Assembly (NCBI GenBank): GCA_029248665.1
Contig: JAQWIW010000020.1
Coordinates: 20,918-84,917, forward strand
Direction: 5' to 3'
DNA: 64,000 bases
DNA from: Opitutia bacterium
Lineage (GTDB): Bacteria > Verrucomicrobiota > Verrucomicrobiia > Opitutales > Coraliomargaritaceae
The position numbers were made by a program, and so were the translations under genes. The notes under the pieces were generated by a model. That model had not been told where the DNA came from and made no database searches. It saw only the letters and a list, made by a program, of their open reading frames with translations. Numbering within the stretch: position 1 is the first letter of the stretch; each line of letters starts with the position of its first letter. Shown piece by piece: positions 55,449-63,362 of this stretch.

Positions 55449-56543
55449 TTAATAGGAATTTACAAAATTAATAATATCGTCGTAAGAAGGGCTGACTGCA
55501 TTTCTTACGTAAAATCCTGAAGTGGATACCGCAACCGCAAGTGAAGCTAAGTCGGATAAGCCTAAAAGTTTTGCCGTTATGAAGCCCGCATTAAAATGGT
55601 CTCCACCACCAGTGGTGATTTTAGGTTTTTCACAATAAGGGCCGACTAAATTGAAAGTACCTTCATCACTGGCACAGTGTGCCGATTCTACTGGATGAAT
55701 AACAACACTGTTAATGGAGAGGGCCTCTTTGATCGCTTTGGCTCTTAGTGACAGATCTTCATCTTGCTCATCAATTTTTAAAAGATTAGCGACTTGTGAG
55801 GATTCACGAAGGTTTAGGCCAAGGACAACTTTGCCAAATGGCTCAAAGTCTTTTAATAAGTCTAAAACTTCTAAAATATCCTTATCCGTTCTTTTTTCTG
55901 GATCCGCTAGGTCAAAGAAGAAATATTTCTTTTCTGAAAGCTTAGGCAATATACTTACAGTCAATTGTTTTAACACATCGGTCAAATTGGTGAGCATTGT
56001 CCAATTCACGATAGATATTGAATTAGCTTGATTGAAAATATTGACCAGTTCTGCTTCGCCTATCGAGTTAATGATCGTATCAAAATTAATGTTTTCCAGG
56101 CTTTTCATGGTGCCAAGCATGATTTTACCATCTTCAAATTCTAATGCGTGAGTGACTCCTGGATTGGTTAAGGAAATTGCCGTTGTTGCTTCGCTAAAAT
56201 CTTTAAAGAGTGGGTGGATGTCCGGTGAACCTAAAGCACCTACATATCGAACGCCTAAGCCTAAGGATAATTGGGCGTTTGCCATGATTGGCCCATTTCC
56301 TCCGAGTTTATCGAGCTTTTCCGAAAGTTCAATATTTGCGCTTTTTCCTGCAGCAGAACCGACACGCTTGGCAAAATCTGTGATTGTTGGAATCAAATGC
56401 TGTATCTTATTTTCATAATCTACCTTATCTACAGGTGAGACAATCTTATCAATAAAGCCGTCAAATCCTACAAATGCACTTAATTCGCTGATATTTTTTT
56501 TTGCTTCCGCAATTTCTTCTTTAATTGATGCGTCAATTATCAT
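55449..56543 (-). CDS. PfkB-family sugar or nucleoside kinase
   Basis: The 364-residue protein has the PfkB layout: FVGFDGFID near the N-terminus, GGNGPIMANAQLSLGLGVRYVGALG, and the catalytic TTGGGDHFNAGF near the C-terminus (the usual GAGD is GGGD). The substrate is not clear; ribokinase-fold relatives phosphorylate sugars or nucleosides. It is upstream of tmk by 18 bp, but a direct link to DNA precursor synthesis is only a guess. It is divergent from the TolQ gene. Confidence 0.85.
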   Translation of the reverse strand: MIIDASIKEEIAEAKKNISELSAFVGFDGFIDKIVSPVDKVDYENKIQHLIPTITDFAKRVGSAAGKSANIELSEKLDKLGGNGPIMANAQLSLGLGVRYVGALGSPDIHPLFKDFSEATTAISLTNPGVTHALEFEDGKIMLGTMKSLENINFDTIINSIGEAELVNIFNQANSISIVNWTMLTNLTDVLKQLTVSILPKLSEKKYFFFDLADPEKRTDKDILEVLDLLKDFEPFGKVVLGLNLRESSQVANLLKIDEQDEDLSLRAKAIKEALSINSVVIHPVESAHCASDEGTFNLVGPYCEKPKITTGGGDHFNAGFITAKLLGLSDLASLAVAVSTSGFYVRNAVSPSYDDIINFVNSY

Positions 56544-56610
56544 ATTTATTTAATTATTAGAGTTTATTTCTAATTTGTTTAGCTTTTATTTACAAATCCA
56601 GAACATTTTT

Positions 56611-57342
56611 ATGAGTTTTATTGAATATGCGAGTTTTATTGAATTGAAAACAGTTTTTCAAATTCAAATGTCATTATTTGAATACTTTGGGCAGTCGAAC
56701 ACTGCTGGCAAATTCATTTTATTTATTCTTTTAATTTGTAGTATTTTAGCTTGGTCAGTCATCATCGGAAAATTACTGCAAATCCGCCGCTTGGAGCAGA
56801 TGAATAAGCGGCATCAAATAGAACTGAATAAAAGCAATGGGATCCTTCAACTTGATTTAGAACATTTATCGAGTCAGTCAGGCCCACATACTGGAATCAC
56901 AACAGTCGCTTTAAAGGCCTATGCACGATATGCATCAGTCAGTCATAATAAAGAGCGTTCGGAATTAGATCTTTTGATGGGTCATGTCGATAATGCAGTG
57001 GCACGATCAGTAGCGGAAGAGAGTTTAAAGTATGAAGAAAAGTTGGTTTTATTAGGCTCGATTGTGACGGGTGCTCCATTTTTGGGTTTATTAGGTACAG
57101 TTTGGGGTGTGATGGATGCATTTGGTGCCATGTCTTCAGCGAGTAGTGCAAGTTTACAGGCATTGGCTCCTGGAGTTTCAGGTGCTTTATTAACCACAGT
57201 TTCGGCTCTAGTGGTCGCTATCCCTGCAGTGTTTGGTTATAATTATTTACTGCAAAATACTAAGATAGCCCTGATTGAGTTAGAAAATTTTGCCAGTACC
57301 ATATCTGACCGCATCGAGCTTGAAGCAAGAAAGATTAGCTAA
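56611..57342 (+). CDS. TolQ/ExbB-family proton channel protein (second set)
   Basis: From the ATG at 56611 this is 243 residues, with membrane helices near 35-55, 147-170 and 190-215. The second contains GAPFLGLLGTVWGVMDAF. The start is uncertain: another ATG at 56668 gives 224 residues, close to TolQ lengths, and a TTG at 56575 is also in frame. It leads a TolQ-TolR-TonB run and would form the proton channel that drives that TonB-like protein. It is longer than, and clearly diverged from, the ExbB near 1.1 kb. Confidence 0.88.
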   Translation: MSFIEYASFIELKTVFQIQMSLFEYFGQSNTAGKFILFILLICSILAWSVIIGKLLQIRRLEQMNKRHQIELNKSNGILQLDLEHLSSQSGPHTGITTVALKAYARYASVSHNKERSELDLLMGHVDNAVARSVAEESLKYEEKLVLLGSIVTGAPFLGLLGTVWGVMDAFGAMSSASSASLQALAPGVSGALLTTVSALVVAIPAVFGYNYLLQNTKIALIELENFASTISDRIELEARKIS

Positions 57343-57351
57343 ATTTATTTC

Positions 57352-57771
57352 GTGAGAACTAGACGAAAATTTCATAAAAAAAATCGCTTAACTGCTTTGA
57401 CTGAAATCAATGTAACTCCATTGATTGACTTAGCTTTTGCTCTTTTGATTATTTTCATGATAGCCACTCCATTGCTTGAGCAAACCATCCCCATTAATTT
57501 ACCAAGTGAAGCCTCTAAGCCACAAAATGAAATTAAAGACACAATTCAAGTAGTGAGCATTGATAGCCGAGGAGCTTTATTCTGGGGCGAAAAACAAGTT
57601 TCTGAAGCTCAAATGGCGACATTTTTAAAGGAGGCCTCTGAGGCTGAAGACGTTCCTATTCTGAGGATACGAGCAGACAAGAGATTGGCTTATGAGCATG
57701 TCATTGCTTTGATTGATTTGATCAAACGAAATAATTTAGTTAAAATTAGTTTAGATACAGAAGTTCGATGA
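57352..57771 (+). CDS. TolR/ExbD-family protein (second set)
   Basis: The 139-residue protein has a basic N-terminus, one membrane helix (about 22-43) with the NVTPLIDLAFALLIIFMIATPL motif including the proton-path aspartate (Asp27), and a periplasmic domain. The start is a GTG 9 bp after the TolQ gene. Its stop overlaps the ATG of the TonB-like gene by 4 bases. NVTPLID and MIATPLLEQ are typical of TolR. Confidence 0.9.
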   Translation: MRTRRKFHKKNRLTALTEINVTPLIDLAFALLIIFMIATPLLEQTIPINLPSEASKPQNEIKDTIQVVSIDSRGALFWGEKQVSEAQMATFLKEASEAEDVPILRIRADKRLAYEHVIALIDLIKRNNLVKISLDTEVR

Positions 57772-58430
57772 TGCGTGCTTATTTTGAAAAACGGCCCGAT
57801 TTATTGATTTCTATACTATTTCATTTGCTTGTTTTTTCCGGATTGCTTGCAATTTTTTTCATTAAGTCCTGCTCAAAAGAAAAAGCTGTCTATGTCTTTG
57901 AAATGGTCGAAACTATCGAAGAATCAAAGGTATCCCCTAAGGTACAGTCATCGCTTAAACCAAAGCCATCAATTTCCAAAAAACAAGAAATGACGGCGAT
58001 TAAACGAATGGATTATGGGCAATTTTTAAAAGAAAATCCAAAATCCAAGCCAAGCCCCTCAGTCACATCGACGCAGAAAATCGTAAAGCCTTTTCCTAAG
58101 TTTCAGCTTGAGGCCGAGCCGCAAACAGAGGTTAAGCCAAGTCAGTCAGTAGATGCCTCGATCCTTCAAAGCTATGGACGTTATGTATATCAAATATTAA
58201 ATTCTCAATGGAATAAGCCGAGTGCTAATTTAGGAAAAAATCTTTCGGTTAAGGTTCAATTTCTTGTGCTTGCAGATGGACGTATTCAATCAGCCAAGGT
58301 AATTAAATCTTCAGGGAATCAAATTTTCGATAATTCAATTTTATCTGTTTTTAAAACAATTGCTCAATTTAAGCCAACTCCTAGCGGTAAGAAGGAGACG
58401 TTTGTGATGAATTTCAAATTGGCGAATTGA
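57768..58430 (+). CDS. TonB-family protein
   Basis: The 220-residue protein has a short cytoplasmic start, a membrane anchor (about residues 13-33), a proline/lysine-rich periplasmic spacer (about 50-130), and a C-terminal TonB domain (about 140-220) with YQILNSQWNKPSANLG and ILADGRIQSAKVIKSSGNQIFDNSIL-like elements. It would span the periplasm and transmit energy from the TolQ/TolR complex to outer-membrane receptors or the Tol system. No tolB or pal gene follows, so I cannot decide between TonB and TolA. Confidence 0.85.
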   Translation: MMRAYFEKRPDLLISILFHLLVFSGLLAIFFIKSCSKEKAVYVFEMVETIEESKVSPKVQSSLKPKPSISKKQEMTAIKRMDYGQFLKENPKSKPSPSVTSTQKIVKPFPKFQLEAEPQTEVKPSQSVDASILQSYGRYVYQILNSQWNKPSANLGKNLSVKVQFLVLADGRIQSAKVIKSSGNQIFDNSILSVFKTIAQFKPTPSGKKETFVMNFKLAN

Positions 58431-58432
58431 TT

Positions 58433-58981
58433 TTATTCAATCCAAATAAGGTCACCCGAATGAACGAGTGAAAATAAATCCATACAATCTTTATTCGCTA
58501 GTTCAATACAACCTTTACTAAAGGGCTTCCCTAGGCGTTCTTCATGGTTGGTTCCGTGTATGTAGATATAGCGATTATAGCTATCATGCGGGTCTCCTAG
58601 ATTTAAATCTGGGTCGAGTCCTTTGATTCGTAATATTCTTGTGGTGATTAAATTTGTCGCCTGCTCAAATTGAGGTGCTTGTTCATAGGTGTAGTCTTGA
58701 GCAACACGGCCTTTGAAAACCGTTCCAATAGGTTCACCATTACCAATCTTTTCTTCAATGCAATGGAGTCCAAGAGGAGTTCCATAAGAATTTTCTAAAC
58801 AGGAAGGTGGGTTTTTTGAGGTCGATACTATATATTCTTTAACCAGATTATCTTCATTAATAAGGTATAAGCTTTGTCTTTTTATGGAAATAATTATTTG
58901 CTGTCTGCTAGGTAAGATTGACAATGCTTCACAGCTTTGCTCAAGATGATACTTCTCTTTATTAATTAAATCAAATGACAT
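58433..58981 (-). CDS. L,D-transpeptidase (YkuD domain)
   Basis: From the ATG at 58981 this is 182 residues. The YkuD domain covers about residues 25-182, starting QQIIISIKRQSLYLI, with the active-site His in YIHGTNHEERLG (about 142) and catalytic Cys in FSKGCIEL (about 158). Such enzymes form 3-3 cross-links in murein or attach lipoproteins. No signal peptide is visible, which is odd for a wall enzyme and may mean a different start or route. Its 5' end overlaps that of asd by 7 bp on the opposite strand. Confidence 0.88.
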   Translation of the reverse strand: MSFDLINKEKYHLEQSCEALSILPSRQQIIISIKRQSLYLINEDNLVKEYIVSTSKNPPSCLENSYGTPLGLHCIEEKIGNGEPIGTVFKGRVAQDYTYEQAPQFEQATNLITTRILRIKGLDPDLNLGDPHDSYNRYIYIHGTNHEERLGKPFSKGCIELANKDCMDLFSLVHSGDLIWIE

Positions 58982-59988
58982 ACAAAGTTGGTATATTAGG
59001 GGCAACTGGTGCTGTAGGACAAGAAATCATTCACTTGTTACATGAGCGTGCGTTCCCATTTTCTGAATTACGTTTATTGGCATCAGCACGATCTGCAGGT
59101 AAAGTACAATCCTATAAGGAGCATACTTGGACAATCGAAGAAACAACAGAAGAAAGTTTCAAAGATTTGGATATCTGTATTTTTAGTGCAGGTGGTTCTC
59201 AATCTCAACATTTTGCCCCAATTGCAAAGCAGGCAGGTTGTTTAGTAATCGATAATAGTTCAGCCTTTAGAATGGATGATTCAGTGCCGCTTGTTGTCCC
59301 AGAAATTAACCCAGAAGCAGCCTTGAATCATGATGGATTGATTGCCAATCCCAATTGCTCAACGGCCATTTCTTTGATGGGCTTATATCCCTTTCACAAA
59401 GCCTTTGGCTTGAAATCAGTCATTGCGTGCACCTATCAAGCTGTTTCGGGGAGCGGAGCAGAAGCTTTGAAAGAATTGGACGATCAATTGATGGCATGGT
59501 CAAAAGGTGAAACATTAGCACCAGAGGTTTATCCTCATCCAATAGCATTTAATGTTATTCCTCATGTTGATAGTTTTAATGCAGATGGGTTCACTCGTGA
59601 AGAAATGAAACTCCTTAATGAAAGTAAGAAGATAATGAATTTAGATTCACTGGAAGTAAACTGTACCTGTGTGCGTGTGCCAGTGAGAAGGGCACATTCG
59701 ATTGCAATCACTGCATCGTTTGAAAATCCAATTGATTTGGAAGTGGCAAAGCAAGCTATCCACAATTTTCCCAATGTCGAATTAGTCGATAACCCAGAGC
59801 AATCGGAATACCCAATGCCAATTAACTATTCTGAGGTTGTGCCTTGTGCAGTAGGCCGTATGCGAAAAACCGATATCATACCTAATGGACTTTCCTTTTG
59901 GGTGACTGGGGATCAGCTGTGGAAGGGTGCTGCTTTAAATGCGATTCAAATCGCAGAGCTTTTAGTTAAAGAAAATAAAGTCCGCTAA
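58975..59988 (+). CDS. asd: Aspartate-semialdehyde dehydrogenase
   Basis: Asd reduces aspartyl phosphate to aspartate semialdehyde, leading to lysine/DAP, threonine and methionine. The 337-residue protein has the NADP motif ILGATGAVGQE (residues 7-17), the catalytic cysteine in NPNCST (Cys128), QAVSGSGAEA, and RVPVRRAHS with the active-site histidine (about 240). It starts inside the divergent L,D-transpeptidase gene. Its stop abuts the ispA stop. Confidence 0.97.
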   Translation: MTYKVGILGATGAVGQEIIHLLHERAFPFSELRLLASARSAGKVQSYKEHTWTIEETTEESFKDLDICIFSAGGSQSQHFAPIAKQAGCLVIDNSSAFRMDDSVPLVVPEINPEAALNHDGLIANPNCSTAISLMGLYPFHKAFGLKSVIACTYQAVSGSGAEALKELDDQLMAWSKGETLAPEVYPHPIAFNVIPHVDSFNADGFTREEMKLLNESKKIMNLDSLEVNCTCVRVPVRRAHSIAITASFENPIDLEVAKQAIHNFPNVELVDNPEQSEYPMPINYSEVVPCAVGRMRKTDIIPNGLSFWVTGDQLWKGAALNAIQIAELLVKENKVR

Positions 59989-60894
59989 TTAATTGAGCCT
60001 ATTTTGCAGAAATTGAATATAAGGTCTAAGGATAGATTGTTCTCCGCCTAATTGATCGAGTAGGGCTTCCGCTTGGCTAGTGTGTTCAGCTACCTTTTTT
60101 TGAGTGCCTTCGATGCCGTAAACCTTCACCGAAGTAAGTTTATCCGAATCTGAGTCTGAGCCAGTTGGTTTGCCTAAGGTTTCTGTATCAGATTGCACAT
60201 CAAGAAGGTCATCAATATATTGGAATGACATACCAATGTGATAGCCAAGTTGGCGTATCTCATTGGAGTGTCGTTTACTTTCTTCAGAAAAAGCAAAGCC
60301 CATATAAATAGCCGCTTGGATCAATTTAGCTGTTTTATTTTCATGGATAAAATCAAGAGTACTAGCAACAACGGCTTGCCCTTCGTTTTCGATATCCTCC
60401 ATTTGTCCTCCAATCATGCCTAGACTACTCGAAGCCGTGGCTAATTCTTGAATTAATCGAATTCCCAGTTCTGGGTTTTCTTTGTAATTTTCCGAAAGGA
60501 TTTTAAATGCTTCAGTCAATAATGCGTCGCCTGCTAAAATCGCGGTCGCTTCATTAAAAGCGATATGATTGGATGGTTTGTTGCGCCTAATATCGCTATC
60601 ATCAATCGCAGGTAGGTCATCATGGATTAATGAATAGGCATGGATACACTCAATGGCGACAGCAGCGGGTAAAGGATCAGCAGATGCTTTAAATATTTTA
60701 GAGCACAATAACACTAAAATTCCACGGACACGTTTACCGCCATCGCACAGTGAATAACGCATGGACGAATGTAAATTATCCGGTCTTTGATCAGAAAGGG
60801 GCAATAATTGGTCGATGCTTGCCTCAACGGATTCTTTTAATTGTTGGATTGATTTTTCTAACTGGCTATTCATACTTATGTCCACTTTGACCAT
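59989..60894 (-). CDS. ispA: Polyprenyl synthetase, likely farnesyl diphosphate synthase
   Basis: The 301-residue protein (or 294 from a second ATG at 60873) has the two aspartate-rich motifs, SLIHDDLPAIDDSDIRR (near 88-104) and YIDDLLDVQSDTE, and GGKRVRG at the IPP site. The AYSLIHDDLP wording is like E. coli IspA, so farnesyl diphosphate (C15) is the probable product; a longer-chain enzyme cannot be excluded by eye. It is convergent with asd with no gap between stops. Confidence 0.92.
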   Translation of the reverse strand: MVKVDISMNSQLEKSIQQLKESVEASIDQLLPLSDQRPDNLHSSMRYSLCDGGKRVRGILVLLCSKIFKASADPLPAAVAIECIHAYSLIHDDLPAIDDSDIRRNKPSNHIAFNEATAILAGDALLTEAFKILSENYKENPELGIRLIQELATASSSLGMIGGQMEDIENEGQAVVASTLDFIHENKTAKLIQAAIYMGFAFSEESKRHSNEIRQLGYHIGMSFQYIDDLLDVQSDTETLGKPTGSDSDSDKLTSVKVYGIEGTQKKVAEHTSQAEALLDQLGGEQSILRPYIQFLQNRLN

Positions 60895-60947
60895 CTACTA
60901 ATTGATTAATTCTTCAATTCATTAATATATTAATCTTTTTATTCCTT

Positions 60948-61541
60948 ATGTCTAATTTTGAAACCACATTAACGCGATTAATTCAAAACCCTCGTTTTTT
61001 TCTAACATTCCTAGCAGGGAGCTTAATGTGCTTTGTTCCTGTTCTTCATTTTTTTGCTTTCGGGTACCTCTATCGAATGACAAAGATCATGCGTGTGAAT
61101 GGAACGCTAGAGTTGCCTGAATGGGAAGACCCTAGTCGTTTATTTATTGATGGTATACGCCTGACTATTGTTCTTCTAGTTTATGGGTTTTTGCCTCTTA
61201 CTTTAGGATTAATTATTATTCGCCTATTAATATCTGATTTATCGTATACTTCAGTGAATGTTTTTTTTGGTTTTTGGAATTTAGCAGTACTTTCTTTATC
61301 ATGTTCTGCCTTTTATCGCTATCAGAGGAGCCAAGATTTTTATGAACTTCTGAATTTTACACTGATATTCAGAATGGCATTGGTATTTTTTAAATCCAAT
61401 TTCTTAGTTTTGATTTTATGCTATGGTCTAGCATTAATTTTTTCCCCACTTTATGGAATATCCATTTTCTCTCTCCTTATGGTCGTCTTAATACAATCAA
61501 CCTATTATTTTTATGGGCTAGATATTAAAGGTGGGAGATAA
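60948..61541 (+). CDS. DUF4013-type membrane protein
   Basis: The 197-residue protein has four or five membrane segments (about 15-40, 70-95, 108-128, 145-190). The motif FAFGYLYRM followed by ELPEWEDPSRLFIDGIRLTIV matches DUF4013. Its function is unknown. It lies 21 bp upstream of the next unknown gene and starts 53 bp from the divergent ispA. Confidence 0.75.
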   Translation: MSNFETTLTRLIQNPRFFLTFLAGSLMCFVPVLHFFAFGYLYRMTKIMRVNGTLELPEWEDPSRLFIDGIRLTIVLLVYGFLPLTLGLIIIRLLISDLSYTSVNVFFGFWNLAVLSLSCSAFYRYQRSQDFYELLNFTLIFRMALVFFKSNFLVLILCYGLALIFSPLYGISIFSLLMVVLIQSTYYFYGLDIKGGR

Positions 61542-61562
61542 AATAAATGGTTCTATAGTCTA

Positions 61563-62723
61563 ATGATTTCAAGCGACCCGCATTTTTACAATTTACGTAA
61601 AGTTTTTTGCCTAGCTTGGTTGCTCTGCCTGTCGCAATCCTTATTTGCTGAGAAAACTGAACTTACTATATCCGAAAACTCTTTTTTTGAAATTATTGGG
61701 TCAGATATTAAATCAACTCAAGTTATCAATGAGCTGAGCAACTATGTAGCGGAATCTGTATTAGAAGAATTTTCTGAAGAAGATTATCTACCGTCTCGTA
61801 AAATCTTAGTGCAATTATTAAACGATGAGGCTTTGCCTCCCGATATGGGTTCTTATGATTTAAGTATTTCTGATCTAGGATTTGTAACACTTAATCTTTC
61901 TTGGGATAAATCTTTAAGTTTGCCTAAAACAATAGAGGCTTTGGTCGTCTCATTTCTGCAGTCGTATGGCTATTACAATTATGGCGATCTATTTCTAGAG
62001 AAATATCCCTCAAATGCATGGATATTTAAAGGATTATCTAATCATATCTATTTGTCTTTGCGACCAAGTGTTCTTCGGGTGCTTTATGAGCAAGCAATTG
62101 CTGACGGATTCGAGTTAGATTGCTTAGGTGCACAAATACTTGATTTGAACTGTCCCACTGAGGCACAATCCTTTTGGTTTTATCGATTTATTGAAAGCAG
62201 CCATGTTTCGAGTAAGGAGAGGTTGAAAATACTTAAGTATGCTTTACTCGGTGAGGATACCTTGAAAAGCCTGCCCGATTCTTTACGATCAAATACTGAA
62301 AAATCTTTGCATGACGCTCTCAGTACTTTTTTGAATTCAGAATATCAATATAATGTAGCTCAATTTGAAAGTTTAGCCTCTTCAAAGAAATGGTTGGAAT
62401 CGTTGGGAGAAGTTTCCTCAGTCAAAATAGAATCGATTGAAAAGAAACATAACAGTCTACATTTGCTTTGGGTAAATCGAGAGAATCCATCGCTTGTACT
62501 ATTTATTAAAGCTCGAATACATTTAATTTCGTTGGCACTCAATCGTATCAACCCTTTGTACTATAATGCAGCTCAATCTTTAGCCTTAACCTATCAAAAA
62601 ATCCTAGACGGAGTTGAGGAATGGGAATTGCTTTATTATTTTTCAGACTTTTTAACTGAACTGGATCAGGCAAATTCCGTCAGCCATCAAATTGATAAGC
62701 AATTTGAATTAAAGCTCCCATAG
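61563..62723 (+). CDS. Exported protein of unknown function
   Basis: The 386-residue protein has a signal peptide (about residues 1-30, ending SLFA before EKTEL) and no other membrane segment. The mature part is rich in Leu, Ser and Glu and looks helical. I recognise no domain; segments such as WIFKGLSNHIYLSL slightly recall peptidase MA-like extracellular proteins, but no HEXXH motif is visible. It follows the DUF4013 gene by 21 bp and overlaps the HAD gene by 15 bases at its stop. Confidence 0.6.
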   Translation: MISSDPHFYNLRKVFCLAWLLCLSQSLFAEKTELTISENSFFEIIGSDIKSTQVINELSNYVAESVLEEFSEEDYLPSRKILVQLLNDEALPPDMGSYDLSISDLGFVTLNLSWDKSLSLPKTIEALVVSFLQSYGYYNYGDLFLEKYPSNAWIFKGLSNHIYLSLRPSVLRVLYEQAIADGFELDCLGAQILDLNCPTEAQSFWFYRFIESSHVSSKERLKILKYALLGEDTLKSLPDSLRSNTEKSLHDALSTFLNSEYQYNVAQFESLASSKKWLESLGEVSSVKIESIEKKHNSLHLLWVNRENPSLVLFIKARIHLISLALNRINPLYYNAAQSLALTYQKILDGVEEWELLYYFSDFLTELDQANSVSHQIDKQFELKLP

Positions 62724-63362
62724 CTTAATCAATTCATTTAAGCTACTGAATGTTTTTTCAGCACCCGAATCAATTAATTCTTGTTTATTATGGGAGCCAG
62801 TGGCCACGGCATAGCATTCCGCATTATAATTTAAAGCAGTCATAACATCTGTGGGGGAGTCACCAATCAAAACTATGTTTTTATAGTCGCCACCCAATGC
62901 TTGGATTACGGATTCAGTGAATTCAATCTGCGGTTTTTCGTAGCGATTATCTCCATTACCAATGCAGATTTTAATATATTGGTCGAAGCCGCATTTTTTG
63001 GAAACGGCACGAGCATTTATGCCTTGCTTGTTCGTGATGATAGCCTGTGGTACACCTGTTTCGTGCAGTCCTTGTATAAGTTCAAGTGCACCTCCCAAAA
63101 TGACCATTCCCTCAAACATATATTTTGGAAAGGTTTCCTTAAAAAGGATTCGAGCTGGTTCTACTTTATCAGGTGGTAAAAATAGGGAAAGGGTGTGGGT
63201 GAGTGGGCCGCCTAAGCTTCTTTTGATGTCGAGAGGGGTTGGCTTGGAATGACCGAAGGATTGTATTACCTCGTGGTAACAACGGATAATCGAATCCGTC
63301 TGGTCAATTAAAGTGCCGTCCATATCCCAAAGCACTAAATCGGGTAATGATGGTTTACTCAT
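62709..63362 (-). CDS. HAD-superfamily phosphatase (first of a tandem pair)
   Basis: The 217-residue protein is a subfamily IA HAD hydrolase: motif I DMDGTLID (Asp13 nucleophile, Asp15), a helical cap (about 20-85), motif II IITNK, motif III lysine in EKPQIEF, and motif IV GDSPTDV. Such enzymes hydrolyse small phosphate esters, for example phosphoglycolate. The substrate is unknown. It overlaps the next HAD gene by 8 bases; the two are clearly related and so a tandem duplication. Confidence 0.9.
   Translation of the reverse strand: MSKPSLPDLVLWDMDGTLIDQTDSIIRCYHEVIQSFGHSKPTPLDIKRSLGGPLTHTLSLFLPPDKVEPARILFKETFPKYMFEGMVILGGALELIQGLHETGVPQAIITNKQGINARAVSKKCGFDQYIKICIGNGDNRYEKPQIEFTESVIQALGGDYKNIVLIGDSPTDVMTALNYNAECYAVATGSHNKQELIDSGAEKTFSSLNELIKLWEL

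Noticed and set aside
61563..62723. Metallopeptidase call for the exported unknown protein
   Set aside because: No HEXXH or other metal-binding motif is present.
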